NCBI GenBank assembly: GCA_031263835.1
Contig: JAISEZ010000120.1
Location: 1 to 15,978, forward strand
DNA length: 15,978 bases
Source of the DNA: Tannerella sp.
Lineage (GTDB): Bacteria > Bacteroidota > Bacteroidia > Bacteroidales > Tannerellaceae
Reading direction: 5' to 3'
The notes beneath the pieces are model-generated. The model saw nothing but the letters and a program-made list of their open reading frames with translations, ran no database searches and was not told where the DNA came from. Of the stretch, positions 8,576 to 15,978 are shown piece by piece. The stretch's first letter is position 1. Each line of letters starts with the position of its first letter. The position numbers and the translations under genes are program-made.

Positions 8576-10819
8576 ATGATGATGACAATGAAAAAGTATA
8601 TAATTCTCTTATGGATAGTACTCGGTGCAGGATGGATGACCTCCTGCAACGATATGCTGGAACTGCAGAACGACGGCCGGACAACAATGGAAGACGTCTT
8701 TAAGACGCGAAGGGGCGTGCGGGGATACCTCAACACCTGCTACAACAACCGTCCGTCCACCGGATTCAGCCAGTCGTCCCTGACGGACGATGCGCAGGAC
8801 GCCGACGGCATATTCGGTAATTCGCTGTTCAGCTACTGGTATGCAAACGGGTTTTCGGCCTCATTTTTCTTCTCTGCCGACAACCTGTCGACGACCGACG
8901 ACCAGCCCTGGGGTTTTTATTATCAGGGCATTCGCAAGTGCAACGTCTTCCTGGCCAACATGGTCAACGTGAATACGACGACGATTCTGGCGACGGAAGG
9001 CGAACTCACCTCGTGGGTAGCGCAGGCGCATACGCTTCGCGCGCTCTATTACCTGCAATTAGTGAAGCGTTACGGCGCTATTCCCCTGCTCACGGAATCT
9101 TACGAAACGACGCACGACTATACAGGCGACCGCCGGGCGCCGGTGGGGGAGGTGATCGCACAGATCCTGTCCGACTGCGACGCCGCCCTGGCTGCCCCGC
9201 AATTGCCGGAAGGCTTTAGTTGGCGAGTCTCCGCCGGCCAGCGGGGCATAATGACCCGTGCAGTGGCACAGGCCATCCGCTCGCAGGCGATTCTCCTCGC
9301 GGCCAGTCCGCTCTATACCGATGGCACCTACACCTGGGCCGACGCAGCCCGCATCAGCGGCGAAGCCCTGTCCGGCTGCCTGGCCAACGGCTACGAACTC
9401 TTCACCGACGACCCTGCACCCGATATAGCGCAGAACGCCTACGCCCTCTACGCCATCACCCGCTCCGACGAACAGCAGGCCTATGATAAGGAAACCATCT
9501 ACCCCGGATCCGTAGTAGCCGTCTGGCAGACAGCCGGAATACCCTCCACACCGGGACAGGTAACAGCCGGCCCCTGCCCGTCGCAGGAACTGGTAGACAG
9601 CTACGAGATGCAGGCCACCGGCGAACCGCCCGTCACCGGCTATACGGACGCGCAGCACCTGCAGCCCGTCCTCAACCCGTCCTCCGGCTACGACCCCGAA
9701 AACCCCTACGAGGGCAGAGCCCCGCGCTTCTACGCATCCATCTACTACAACGGCGCCCCGCGCCAGCTGGGAGAAGCCGGCATGGGACGCGACGACCATT
9801 TCCCCCTCTCAATAGAAACTTCGGGAGGAAACAGCATCACCGTCACAGCGCAGGCGGACGGCTCGTTCCATATTGAAACGACCGGCGGAGACCCCTGGAT
9901 CTACACCTCCGCCCTGACCGGCCCCCTGAACGCCCCGCCCGGCACGGTATTCATCCGGATGGAATACCGCACGCCGAAAGCCATTACAAATGCCGAATTC
10001 TTCTTCGCCAGGCCGGATGCAGCCGGAGGCGTAGAAACGGGAGAGAATCTCACATTTCCACAGGCAGACGACTGGACAGCCTGGGAACTGGACATCTCCG
10101 ACTGGGCCGCACAGTTTGAATGGGGCGCCGCGGGGCACCGATTACGCTTCGACGTGGGCAACGGCGGCGGATTCACCCTCGACGTACGGAACATGGAAGT
10201 CGTAGTACAGACCTTCCTCACACCGGCAGCTCCGGTAGAAACATACGTCGGCGCAACGGACGGCATAACGGTAGCCGACCGCCGGACAACCCGCACAGGC
10301 TATTACCTGCGCAAGTTCAACAACTGGAAGTCGGGACGCGACAACAACGCCGACGGCGAAATCCGCCTCTTCCGCCTGGCAGAGCTATACCTGAACTTCG
10401 CCGAAGCCGCCAGCCTCTCACAAGGCCCCGACGCCGCAATCAGCCTGGGCAACGGCCTCACCCTAAGCGCCCGCGAAGCCGTCAACGCCATACGCACCCG
10501 CGCCGGCATGCCACCCTTCCCCGCCGGCATGACGCCGGACGCCTTCGAAAAGAAGTACCGCAACGAACGCCGGGTAGAACTGGCCTTCGAGGAGCACCGC
10601 TATTTCGACGTCCGCCGCTGGAAGATACTCGAACAGTCGGAACGCTACATCACCGGCATGCGCATCACGCAGGACGGCAACGGCTTCAATTACCAGCGCA
10701 TCGGCTACGAAAGGGCTTCGGGCATCGAGAAATACTATTTCTACCCGCTCCCCCTCACGGAAGTGAACAAGATGCAGGATCATACGGGCGCCAACTGGCA
10801 GAATCCGGGATGGAATTAA
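8576..10819 (+). CDS. SusD/RagB-family surface lipoprotein with an extra inserted domain (pair 2, intact)
   Basis: This is a surface glycan-binding lipoprotein of 747 residues, partner of SusC 2. I start it at the first of three adjacent ATGs after the SusC stop; the ATG at 8588 (MKKYIILLWIV) is equally plausible. The lipobox is GWMTSC. SusD features appear in order: YLNTCYNN, IRKCNVFL, AQAHTLRALYYLQLVKRYGAIPL, the conserved CPSQELVDSYE, RFYASIYYNG, and the C-terminal NERRVELAFEEHRYFDVRRW and NWQNPGWN. It is about 110 residues longer than SusD 1. Between IYYNG (about residue 392) and TRTGYYLRKF a segment of about 150 residues (about 395-545) replaces a stretch of about 35 residues. That segment reads like a beta-sandwich (DPWIYTSAL, IRMEYRTP, WTAWELDISDW, RLRFDVGNGG). 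GC rises to roughly 67-70% in hand-counted lines between 9361 and 10500. The gene is complete. Confidence 0.95.
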   Translation: MMMTMKKYIILLWIVLGAGWMTSCNDMLELQNDGRTTMEDVFKTRRGVRGYLNTCYNNRPSTGFSQSSLTDDAQDADGIFGNSLFSYWYANGFSASFFFSADNLSTTDDQPWGFYYQGIRKCNVFLANMVNVNTTTILATEGELTSWVAQAHTLRALYYLQLVKRYGAIPLLTESYETTHDYTGDRRAPVGEVIAQILSDCDAALAAPQLPEGFSWRVSAGQRGIMTRAVAQAIRSQAILLAASPLYTDGTYTWADAARISGEALSGCLANGYELFTDDPAPDIAQNAYALYAITRSDEQQAYDKETIYPGSVVAVWQTAGIPSTPGQVTAGPCPSQELVDSYEMQATGEPPVTGYTDAQHLQPVLNPSSGYDPENPYEGRAPRFYASIYYNGAPRQLGEAGMGRDDHFPLSIETSGGNSITVTAQADGSFHIETTGGDPWIYTSALTGPLNAPPGTVFIRMEYRTPKAITNAEFFFARPDAAGGVETGENLTFPQADDWTAWELDISDWAAQFEWGAAGHRLRFDVGNGGGFTLDVRNMEVVVQTFLTPAAPVETYVGATDGITVADRRTTRTGYYLRKFNNWKSGRDNNADGEIRLFRLAELYLNFAEAASLSQGPDAAISLGNGLTLSAREAVNAIRTRAGMPPFPAGMTPDAFEKKYRNERRVELAFEEHRYFDVRRWKILEQSERYITGMRITQDGNGFNYQRIGYERASGIEKYYFYPLPLTEVNKMQDHTGANWQNPGWN

Positions 10820-10822
10820 TGA

Positions 10823-10850
10823 GTTGAAAATTGAAAGTTGAAAATTGAAA
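10823..10850. repeat. 14-bp direct repeat, two copies
   Basis: GTTGAAAATTGAAA occurs twice without a gap (10823-10836, 10837-10850), just after the SusD 2 stop. Short AT-rich tandem repeats of this type occur between Bacteroidota genes; no function is evident. Confidence 0.85.
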
Positions 10851-10855
10851 GTGGG

Positions 10856-10880
10856 GCAGGGAACCCTGCACCCTTTCCTT
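10856..10880 (+). terminator. Weak hairpin with pyrimidine tail between SusD 2 and the DUF1735 gene
   Basis: GCAGG (10856-10860) pairs with CCTGC (10865-10869) around GAAC, followed by a C/T-rich tail. The stem is short and the tail is not a clean T run. It may only attenuate transcription or be chance. Confidence 0.3.
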
Positions 10881-10914
10881 TTTCCAGGTATGGATAATAA
10901 TAAAAAGAAACAAT

Positions 10915-12300
10915 ATGAAAACAAATAAATTAGGAATAACCGGCATCCTGTGTGCTGCTGCGCTGCTGTGGTCGTGCAGCGACCCGGTTCCGGTTATCGA
11001 GAACGAACAGTTCATGTACCTCTCCCTCACAGGAGCCAAGGAAGCGCCCGCCGTAAAGAATCTGAATCTGGAAAGCATTGCCGACACGGTCTTTTTCATC
11101 GGCATGGCCTACGGGGGAACAACAAATTACGAACAGGGCGACATCTCCGCCGTAATCGAAGCAGACCTCTCGCTGGTAGACGCCTTCAACGCGGCGAACC
11201 GGACCGGCTACCTGCCTTTACCGGCAGAAACGTATCAGCTGGACCGCTCAACGCTTCAGATTGACAACGGGAAAAACATCTCAGACATGGCCCAACTGAC
11301 GATCCGCATGAACATCATCAACCTGAGTAACGACTACCTCCTGCCGGTAACTGTCAAGTCCGTCAGCGGCGGCAGCCTGCCCCTGAACGAAGAAACGAAG
11401 ACGCTCTACCTCGTCTTCCGGGGCGACATAGAAGACGACAGTGGCCGGGAACGCTGGACCACTGCCGGCGCTTCGTCGGAAGGACAAGGCGCGTCCCCGG
11501 TAAAGAATATCTTTGACAGCAACCGCGATACCTACTGGCACTCCGATGCCGCCGGCTCCATGCCGCAATGGTTTGCCGTCAACATGCAGGGTTTCAAGCG
11601 TATCAGCGGCTTCACCTGGGTCAACCGGACGGATCCGAACCAGCCAGCCATACCCAAACACGTGACAATCGAAACAAGCATGAACGGCACGGACTGGACG
11701 CCGGCGCTCGACATACCCGAACTGGAACAGTCCCGCATGATGCAGGTACTGGAACTGGAACACACCGTAGTAGCCAAGTATTTCAGAGTGACGGTACTGA
11801 GCAACTGGGCGGAAGCACCCTATACGTATATCGCCGAAATAGACATCTACTACGGTGAAGCGCCGTTAGCCGAAACGGACTTTGCCAAGCATAACTGGAC
11901 GCTTGTCTCGGCGTCGTCCGCATGAAACACGCTTGCCGAATCCGTATTCGACAATAACAACATTTTATTCTGGCATACCGAACCGTTCGACGAAACCAAA
12001 AACGGCATGCCGCAATGGCTGATCATCGACATGAAGAAAAGCTTTCCGGTTCGTGGCATCCGTTTATGGAACAGGCAGGATGACCACGGCAGCGAACCGA
12101 AAAACATTGTGTTCGAGGTCAGCGACGACATGAGTAACTGGAAAGTGATCCTCGATGAACCGGAGATGAGCAACGCCTGGGATCATGAACTGGATCTGCC
12201 GGCAACGAATCCGCAGCGGGGACGTTATCTCCGGGTCACGATAAAAACGAACTGGGGTAACAGTGACTGGAGCTATATCGCCGAAATAACACTGTATTAA
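10915..12300 (+). pseudogene. DUF1735 plus two F5/8 type C domain surface lipoprotein, interrupted by in-frame TGA
   Basis: Proteins of this type are PUL surface lipoproteins that bind glycan. The leader ends in LLWSC (Cys20). A DUF1735 region (about residues 30-165) contains ADLSLVDAFNAANRTGYLPLP. A first F5/8C (discoidin-like) domain runs about 185-315 (NIFDSNRDTYWHS, YFRVTVLSN, YIAEIDIYYG). Codon 337 (11923-11925) is TGA, and the same frame continues as NTLAESVFDNNNILFWHT through a second F5/8C domain (RGRYLRVTIKTN, YIAEITLY) to a TAA at 12298-12300, 461 residues in all. A Trp at the stop (ASSAW) suits the family but is less certain than in the other two genes. The 336-residue product would keep DUF1735 and one F5/8C domain, so it might still bind ligand. 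Confidence 0.9.
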
Positions 12301-12310
12301 TGTAAGTGAC

Positions 12311-12359
12311 GAATGAGCAGCGCGGGAAGACAGCCATTTTTTTCCCGCCTGCCTCATTC
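12311..12359. terminator. Long imperfect hairpin between the F5/8C and GH genes
   Basis: Two 18-base arms (12311-12328 and 12342-12359) pair at GAATGAG/CTCATTC and GCGGGAA/TTCCCGC, with a short internal mismatch and a 13-base loop. No long T run follows the downstream arm, so it is as likely to be an mRNA stability or processing element as a terminator. It sits 18 bases before the next start codon. Confidence 0.5.
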
Positions 12360-12377
12360 TTCATTTAATATAAAACT

Positions 12378-14288
12378 ATGAAATTAATTATCAGAACAAT
12401 CAAACAGTTTATACACCTTGCCGGAATCTTTTTGCTGGCGTGTACGTTTTCGGCCTGTACAGACAAAAACGGGAACAATACAGACACGGAAACACCTGAT
12501 GTGCCGGTAGATGAAAAAGAAGAAAAGCCGGTTTACGTAGCTTCGGAAGCTGTGAACCCGTTTACGTGGGTTGCGACGAACAGCGCCGGATATACGATTG
12601 ATCCCGGATCGGACGCTTACCACGACGCCTCAAAACGTACGGACCGGTTTGTCGGCATCTTTTATTTTATCTGGCACGGATGCCACGGATATGATACAGG
12701 CGCCAATCATAACAGTGTTCAGCCTCCGGTGGCTTCCGACACAAAAAGTCCATATAATGTGAAAGAAATACTTGCTGCAAATCCTTCCGATCCGCAGTGG
12801 GGGCCTGGCGTCGCCATGCATCACTGGGGCGAACCATACCTCGGATACTACGTTGCGGACGACGAATGGGTGATCCGCAAACATGCGCAGATGCTTACGG
12901 ATGCCGGTGTAGATGTCCTGTTTTTCGATGTGACGAATGCATTTACCTATATTCCGGTAGTAAAGAAAATAGGCGATGTGTACACCCAAATGCGTAAGGA
13001 AGGATGTGCTACCCCCCGGTTTGCCTTTTTGCTGAACAGCGCTACGGCAAACGCCTTTTCTACCATTTATACGGAAATATATGCCAAAAGCCTGTATCGG
13101 GATTTGTGGTTCAACTGGCTGGACAAGCCGCTTCTGCTCGCCAACCCGGATGAACTGTCGGCCTCTTACCGCAATATGTTCATGATCCGCCGGTCATGGT
13201 ACCTCTGGAATGACCATGGCGCCGATGCCTGGTTTGGCGACGGCGTTGATAAATGGCCGTGTGGCGGGCTTTATCCGCAGCAGGCAGGCGTTCACGGGGG
13301 AGTATATGAGAGTGTTTCCGTCATGCCAGCTACGCACCCCGTTTCCAATATCGGACGCAGCCATCACGTCACCTCCGGACAGCCTCAGACGCCCCGCCCG
13401 GGTGAAGGCATTTTTTTTAAATCACAATTTGAACGCGCTTTAAGCCTTGATCCGCTATTCCTGTTTTTCACCGGCTGGAACGAGTAGACAGCGCAACGGC
13501 AGATTGCTTCAAACGACGGCGAAGCGGAATTTCTGGGGAAGAGGGTGAGGAAAGGGGATACGTATTTCGTCGACCAGTACAACCACGAATTTAGCCGTGA
13601 CATAGAGCCTCTCAACGGTGATTTCGGAGATAATTATTACTATATGCTGGCCGATTTTATCCGCCGGTTCAAAGGAACGGAGCGATTGCCTGTTTTTAAC
13701 GCAGCAAATACAATCCACATAGACGGCGACATGTCCGACTGGGCGGACGTTCAATCCGTGTACGGCGATGACAGGGGCGATACGCAGCATCGCGACCATT
13801 TCGGCTGGGGACGCACCGGACGACTGGTCAACGTCACCGGACGGAATGATATCATACTGACAAAAACGGCTACCGACGGAACGAACCTGTACTTCTACGT
13901 AAAGACGGCAGACGATATGACTTCCCGCGAGGATCGTGACTGGATGAGGCTCTTCATTCGCGTCAACGACGGGGATGCTTCGTGGGAAGGGTTTCATTAT
14001 GCAGTGAACGGAACCGTTGCGGATGAAAAGGAAACATCCCTGGAAAAATCCGAAGGAGGATGGAAATGGAAGAAAACGGCCGGGATAGCGTATCAGGTAT
14101 CGGGAAAAGAGATGGAACTGTCTATCCCTTTGAGCGGCCTCGGCATCACAACGCCGGATTCGTTCGCCGTAGAATTTAAATGGATAGATAATGCCGCGTC
14201 CGGCGGAGATATTCAGACTTGCATGCGCGATGGCGATGCCGCCCCGAACGGTCGTTTCCGCTATCGTTATGTTTACAGGAAAGATTAA
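12378..14288 (+). pseudogene. GH71/GH99-like lipoprotein hydrolase with CBM9/DOMON-like tail, interrupted by in-frame TAG
   Basis: The leader ends in TFSAC (Cys27) and is followed by an acidic linker. The TIM-barrel part (about residues 60-420) holds VGIFYFIWHG, HHWGEPYLGYY, AGVDVLFFDVTN and the FFTGWNE segment, typical of Bacteroidota enzymes annotated as GH71/GH99-like; GH99 members act on alpha-mannose linkages, but the substrate here is not shown. Codon 370 (13485-13487) is TAG directly after GWNE. The frame continues as TAQRQIASNDGEAEFLGKRV and then a CBM9/DOMON-like domain (about residues 445-636, from IHIDGDMSDWADV) to a TAA at 14286-14288. WNEW is a common motif in this superfamily, so TGG to TAG is the likely change. 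The truncated protein would lose the end of the barrel and the binding domain. A GTG at 13545 could not restart an exported product. Confidence 0.88.
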
Positions 14289-14348
14289 TCCGCGATTCCG
14301 GATTGCATTTCAAGAAAATAGAAACATAAATTTTTAATAAAAAAGCAA

Positions 14349-15569
14349 ATGAAAAGAATGGATTTTTTTAAAGTAGTATTATTGGCAGCCGCCACTGTAT
14401 TTCCTGCCGTTGCGCAGGAGCGGCTGCAAGCGGACGGCGTGCTGCCCATCGTGGCGCACGCCGGACTTTTCACAGAAGACTGTAGCGTAGAACGCCTTCT
14501 GGAACTGAAAGAATGTGGGATCAATGTCAGTTTGACCTTTGCACCGGATTGGGAAACGCTCGACAAAATCTTAAAAAACGCTCAAAAGGCAGGCGTCAAA
14601 CTGGGCACGGGCGCACCTGGCCTCCCCGAAGAGTTGGAAAAGGGTGTACAAAGGCTGATGAAATACCCGGCATTCGACTGCTATTTCCTGGGCGACGAAC
14701 CGCACGCCGACGCTTTTCCCGGGTTGGGAGAAACAGTAAAACGGATCCAGTCGGTGGACACGAAGCATGTTTGCTATATCAACCTGCTGCCCAAAATCCC
14801 TGAAACGCTGATTAACGGCTCGTATGTAGAATTTGTGGATTCGTTTTTACGTGTAGCGCCTGTCCAGGTCATTTCCTACGACCGGTATCCGATAGGGGAA
14901 GACGAAAACGGGAAACGCTTCCTGATAGACGGGCTTTATGATAACCTGGAAGACGTTCTGGTATGCAGCCGGAAGCACGGCTTGCCGTTCTGGGGATTTG
15001 CACTTGCAGTACCTCACGGGCCTTATCCCGTGCCGACGGTCGGTGAACTCAAACTCCAGCAATACAGCAACCTGGCGTACGGCGCACAGGGGATACAGTA
15101 CTTCACCTACATGCCCTGGCATGCGCTCGACGGCATGGGCGGCCACACCACCCGCGGCTCCATACTCGGCTTCGACGGCAAGCGAACGGTTATTTACGAC
15201 CGTGTGAAACGGGTCAACGACGAAATCCAGACCCTTGCCGGCGTGTTTCTCGGCTCGAAACCGGTCTGGGTAAGGCATACGGGAAAAAAGATACCGAAAG
15301 GAACAAAGATACTGGGCGCTTTGCCCGAACAGATCCCCGCCCTCGAAACGGGCGACAGCGGCGCGGTAGTCTCCCTGCTGGAAAGAGGGAACCGCCGTTT
15401 CTTAGTTATTGTCAACCGCGACTTCCAAAACCCGATGAAGCTCACCATTGCCACCGGCGACAAAGTGAAGCGCGTCCAGAAAGACGCCACCCTCGTCCCG
15501 GCCAATGTTTACAACCCGACCACCGAAGTGGATCCGGGAGATGCGATGATTTATACCTGGATGGAATGA
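14349..15569 (+). CDS. Secreted putative glycoside hydrolase (GH42/DUF4434-like TIM barrel)
   Basis: This is a 406-residue exported protein. The Sec signal peptide (about 1-23, ending FPAVAQ) has no lipobox, so the protein is probably periplasmic. A TIM barrel follows: VAHAG, LKECGINVSLTF, AGVKLGTGA, then FLGDEP (Glu117, the strand-end position usual for a clan-A catalytic acid), QVISYDRYPI, LPFWGFAL, and a Gly-rich segment ending QGIQYFTYMPW. The last roughly 75 residues look like a small beta domain. I recall uncharacterised Bacteroides proteins with this pattern; no exact GH family can be given. The frame is intact, unlike the gene before it, and it ends in TGA. The gap to the upstream gene is 60 bases, which allows operon read-through. 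Its place in the PUL suggests oligosaccharide trimming. Confidence 0.85.
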   Translation: MKRMDFFKVVLLAAATVFPAVAQERLQADGVLPIVAHAGLFTEDCSVERLLELKECGINVSLTFAPDWETLDKILKNAQKAGVKLGTGAPGLPEELEKGVQRLMKYPAFDCYFLGDEPHADAFPGLGETVKRIQSVDTKHVCYINLLPKIPETLINGSYVEFVDSFLRVAPVQVISYDRYPIGEDENGKRFLIDGLYDNLEDVLVCSRKHGLPFWGFALAVPHGPYPVPTVGELKLQQYSNLAYGAQGIQYFTYMPWHALDGMGGHTTRGSILGFDGKRTVIYDRVKRVNDEIQTLAGVFLGSKPVWVRHTGKKIPKGTKILGALPEQIPALETGDSGAVVSLLERGNRRFLVIVNRDFQNPMKLTIATGDKVKRVQKDATLVPANVYNPTTEVDPGDAMIYTWME

Positions 15570-15590
15570 TTCGTGAAAAAACGTCAACCG

Positions 15591-15616
15591 TAGAGACGCG
15601 ATGCATCGCGTCTCTA
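15591..15616. repeat. 26-bp perfect palindrome, copy 2
   Basis: The same 22-base core as at 332-353 (GAGACGCGATG and its complement) is extended here by TA on each side to a 26-base perfect palindrome. It lies 21 bases after the glycoside hydrolase stop. In RNA it would fold into a strong stem and could end transcription in either direction, although no T run follows. It marks the 3' border of the core PUL genes. Confidence 0.85.
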
Positions 15617-15670
15617 TAACAACGACAACAAATATCGATGTAATTACAGTAATTCTTAAAAAAAGAACAA

Positions 15671-15978
15671 ATGAAAACAAAAATAATCCCTCTGATCGGT
15701 CTGCTCGTTTTTGGAATGAGCTTTTGCGGCTGCAAGGATAAAACCGTTGAAATGACGGGCATCTCGGTTTCGCCGACTTCCATATGGTTAGTCTATGGCG
15801 GTACGCCCGATTCGCAACAGATCACTGCCGAGGCGGTACCCGAAAACGCCACCGGAGTCAATTTCTCATGGGCGTCGGGCGACAATGCGATAGCTGCTGT
15901 TTCCCGGTCCGGGCTGGTAACGGCTACAGGCATCGGTTCTACAGAGGTATCCGTCATGGCCGGCAACCGGGTCAAAAA
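15671..15978 (+). CDS. Big2 (Ig-like group 2) domain lipoprotein, 5' part
   Basis: The gene starts at an ATG and is open at the window edge, giving about 102 residues. The leader MKTKIIPLIGLLVFGMSFCGC suggests lipidation at Cys21. Residues from about 28 read as a bacterial Ig-like Big2 domain: ISVSPTSIWLVYGGTPDSQQIT, then NFSWASGDNAIAAVSRSGLVTATGIGSTEVSV, with the characteristic W-S-S/D, A-V, G-L-V-TA-G-T pattern. Such domains act as spacers or adhesion modules on cell-surface lipoproteins, often before a C-terminal binding or enzyme domain that lies beyond this window. It could be a surface glycan-binding protein of the same PUL or the start of a neighbouring unit. Confidence 0.88.
   Translation, partial: MKTKIIPLIGLLVFGMSFCGCKDKTVEMTGISVSPTSIWLVYGGTPDSQQITAEAVPENATGVNFSWASGDNAIAAVSRSGLVTATGIGSTEVSVMAGNRVK

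Noticed and set aside
9059..9799. 246-codon antisense ORF inside SusD 2
   Set aside because: Long antisense frames are expected in this GC-rich stretch; the Gly/Val-rich product has no family features.
3759..14288. Stop-codon reassignment to Trp (alternative genetic code)
   Set aside because: Both TGA and TAG would need to mean Trp, while TGG is used for Trp throughout and the intact hydrolase ends in TGA at 15567.
13545..14288. Separate gene starting at GTG 13545
   Set aside because: It is in the same frame as the upstream GH gene, continues its barrel end and CBM9-like tail, and has no signal peptide.

Overview
The window reads as a Bacteroidota chromosome, most likely Bacteroidales. The evidence is tandem SusC/SusD pairs, lipoproteins with a Cys right after a short hydrophobic leader, a DUF1735/F5-8C surface lipoprotein, TAnnTTTG-type promoter spacing and weak ribosome-binding sites. 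Genus and species cannot be told from the sequence. Almost everything on the + strand belongs to one polysaccharide utilisation locus (PUL).

Layout: 1-45 is the probable tail of an upstream gene. 46-537 is a non-coding leader holding an array of 22-bp dyad repeats between two TACATACGTATGTA-type palindromes, a REP-like element and a 22-bp perfect palindrome. 538-3735 is an intact SusC, followed by its SusD partner (3759-5663), which is interrupted by an in-frame TGA. 5664-7371 is compositionally foreign DNA. It carries a minus-strand gene (6039-6815) with its own promoter-like sequence and intrinsic terminator, then a degenerate low-complexity tract ending in 11-bp repeats. This block abuts a second SusC that has lost about its first 660 residues (7372-8574). 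Next come an intact but oversized SusD (8576-10819) with an extra beta-sandwich-like domain, a DUF1735 plus two F5/8C-domain lipoprotein with an in-frame TGA (10915-12300), a GH71/GH99-like lipoprotein enzyme with a CBM9/DOMON-like tail and an in-frame TAG (12378-14288), an intact secreted putative glycoside hydrolase (14349-15569), a second copy of the palindrome (15591-15616), and the start of a Big2-domain lipoprotein (15671 to the edge).

How the genes would work together: surface lipoproteins (SusD, DUF1735-F5/8C, the GH lipoprotein) bind and cut a glycan, SusC imports the oligosaccharides using TonB energy, and the intact secreted hydrolase trims them further. The substrate cannot be deduced. 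No regulator (HTCS, sigma/anti-sigma, SusR) lies in the window.

Most notable: four of the PUL genes look damaged. Three carry a single in-frame stop, each where a Trp (TGG) is plausible or expected, and the fourth is a SusC whose N-terminal two thirds have been replaced by the foreign cassette. The only intact importer components left are SusC of pair 1 and SusD of pair 2.
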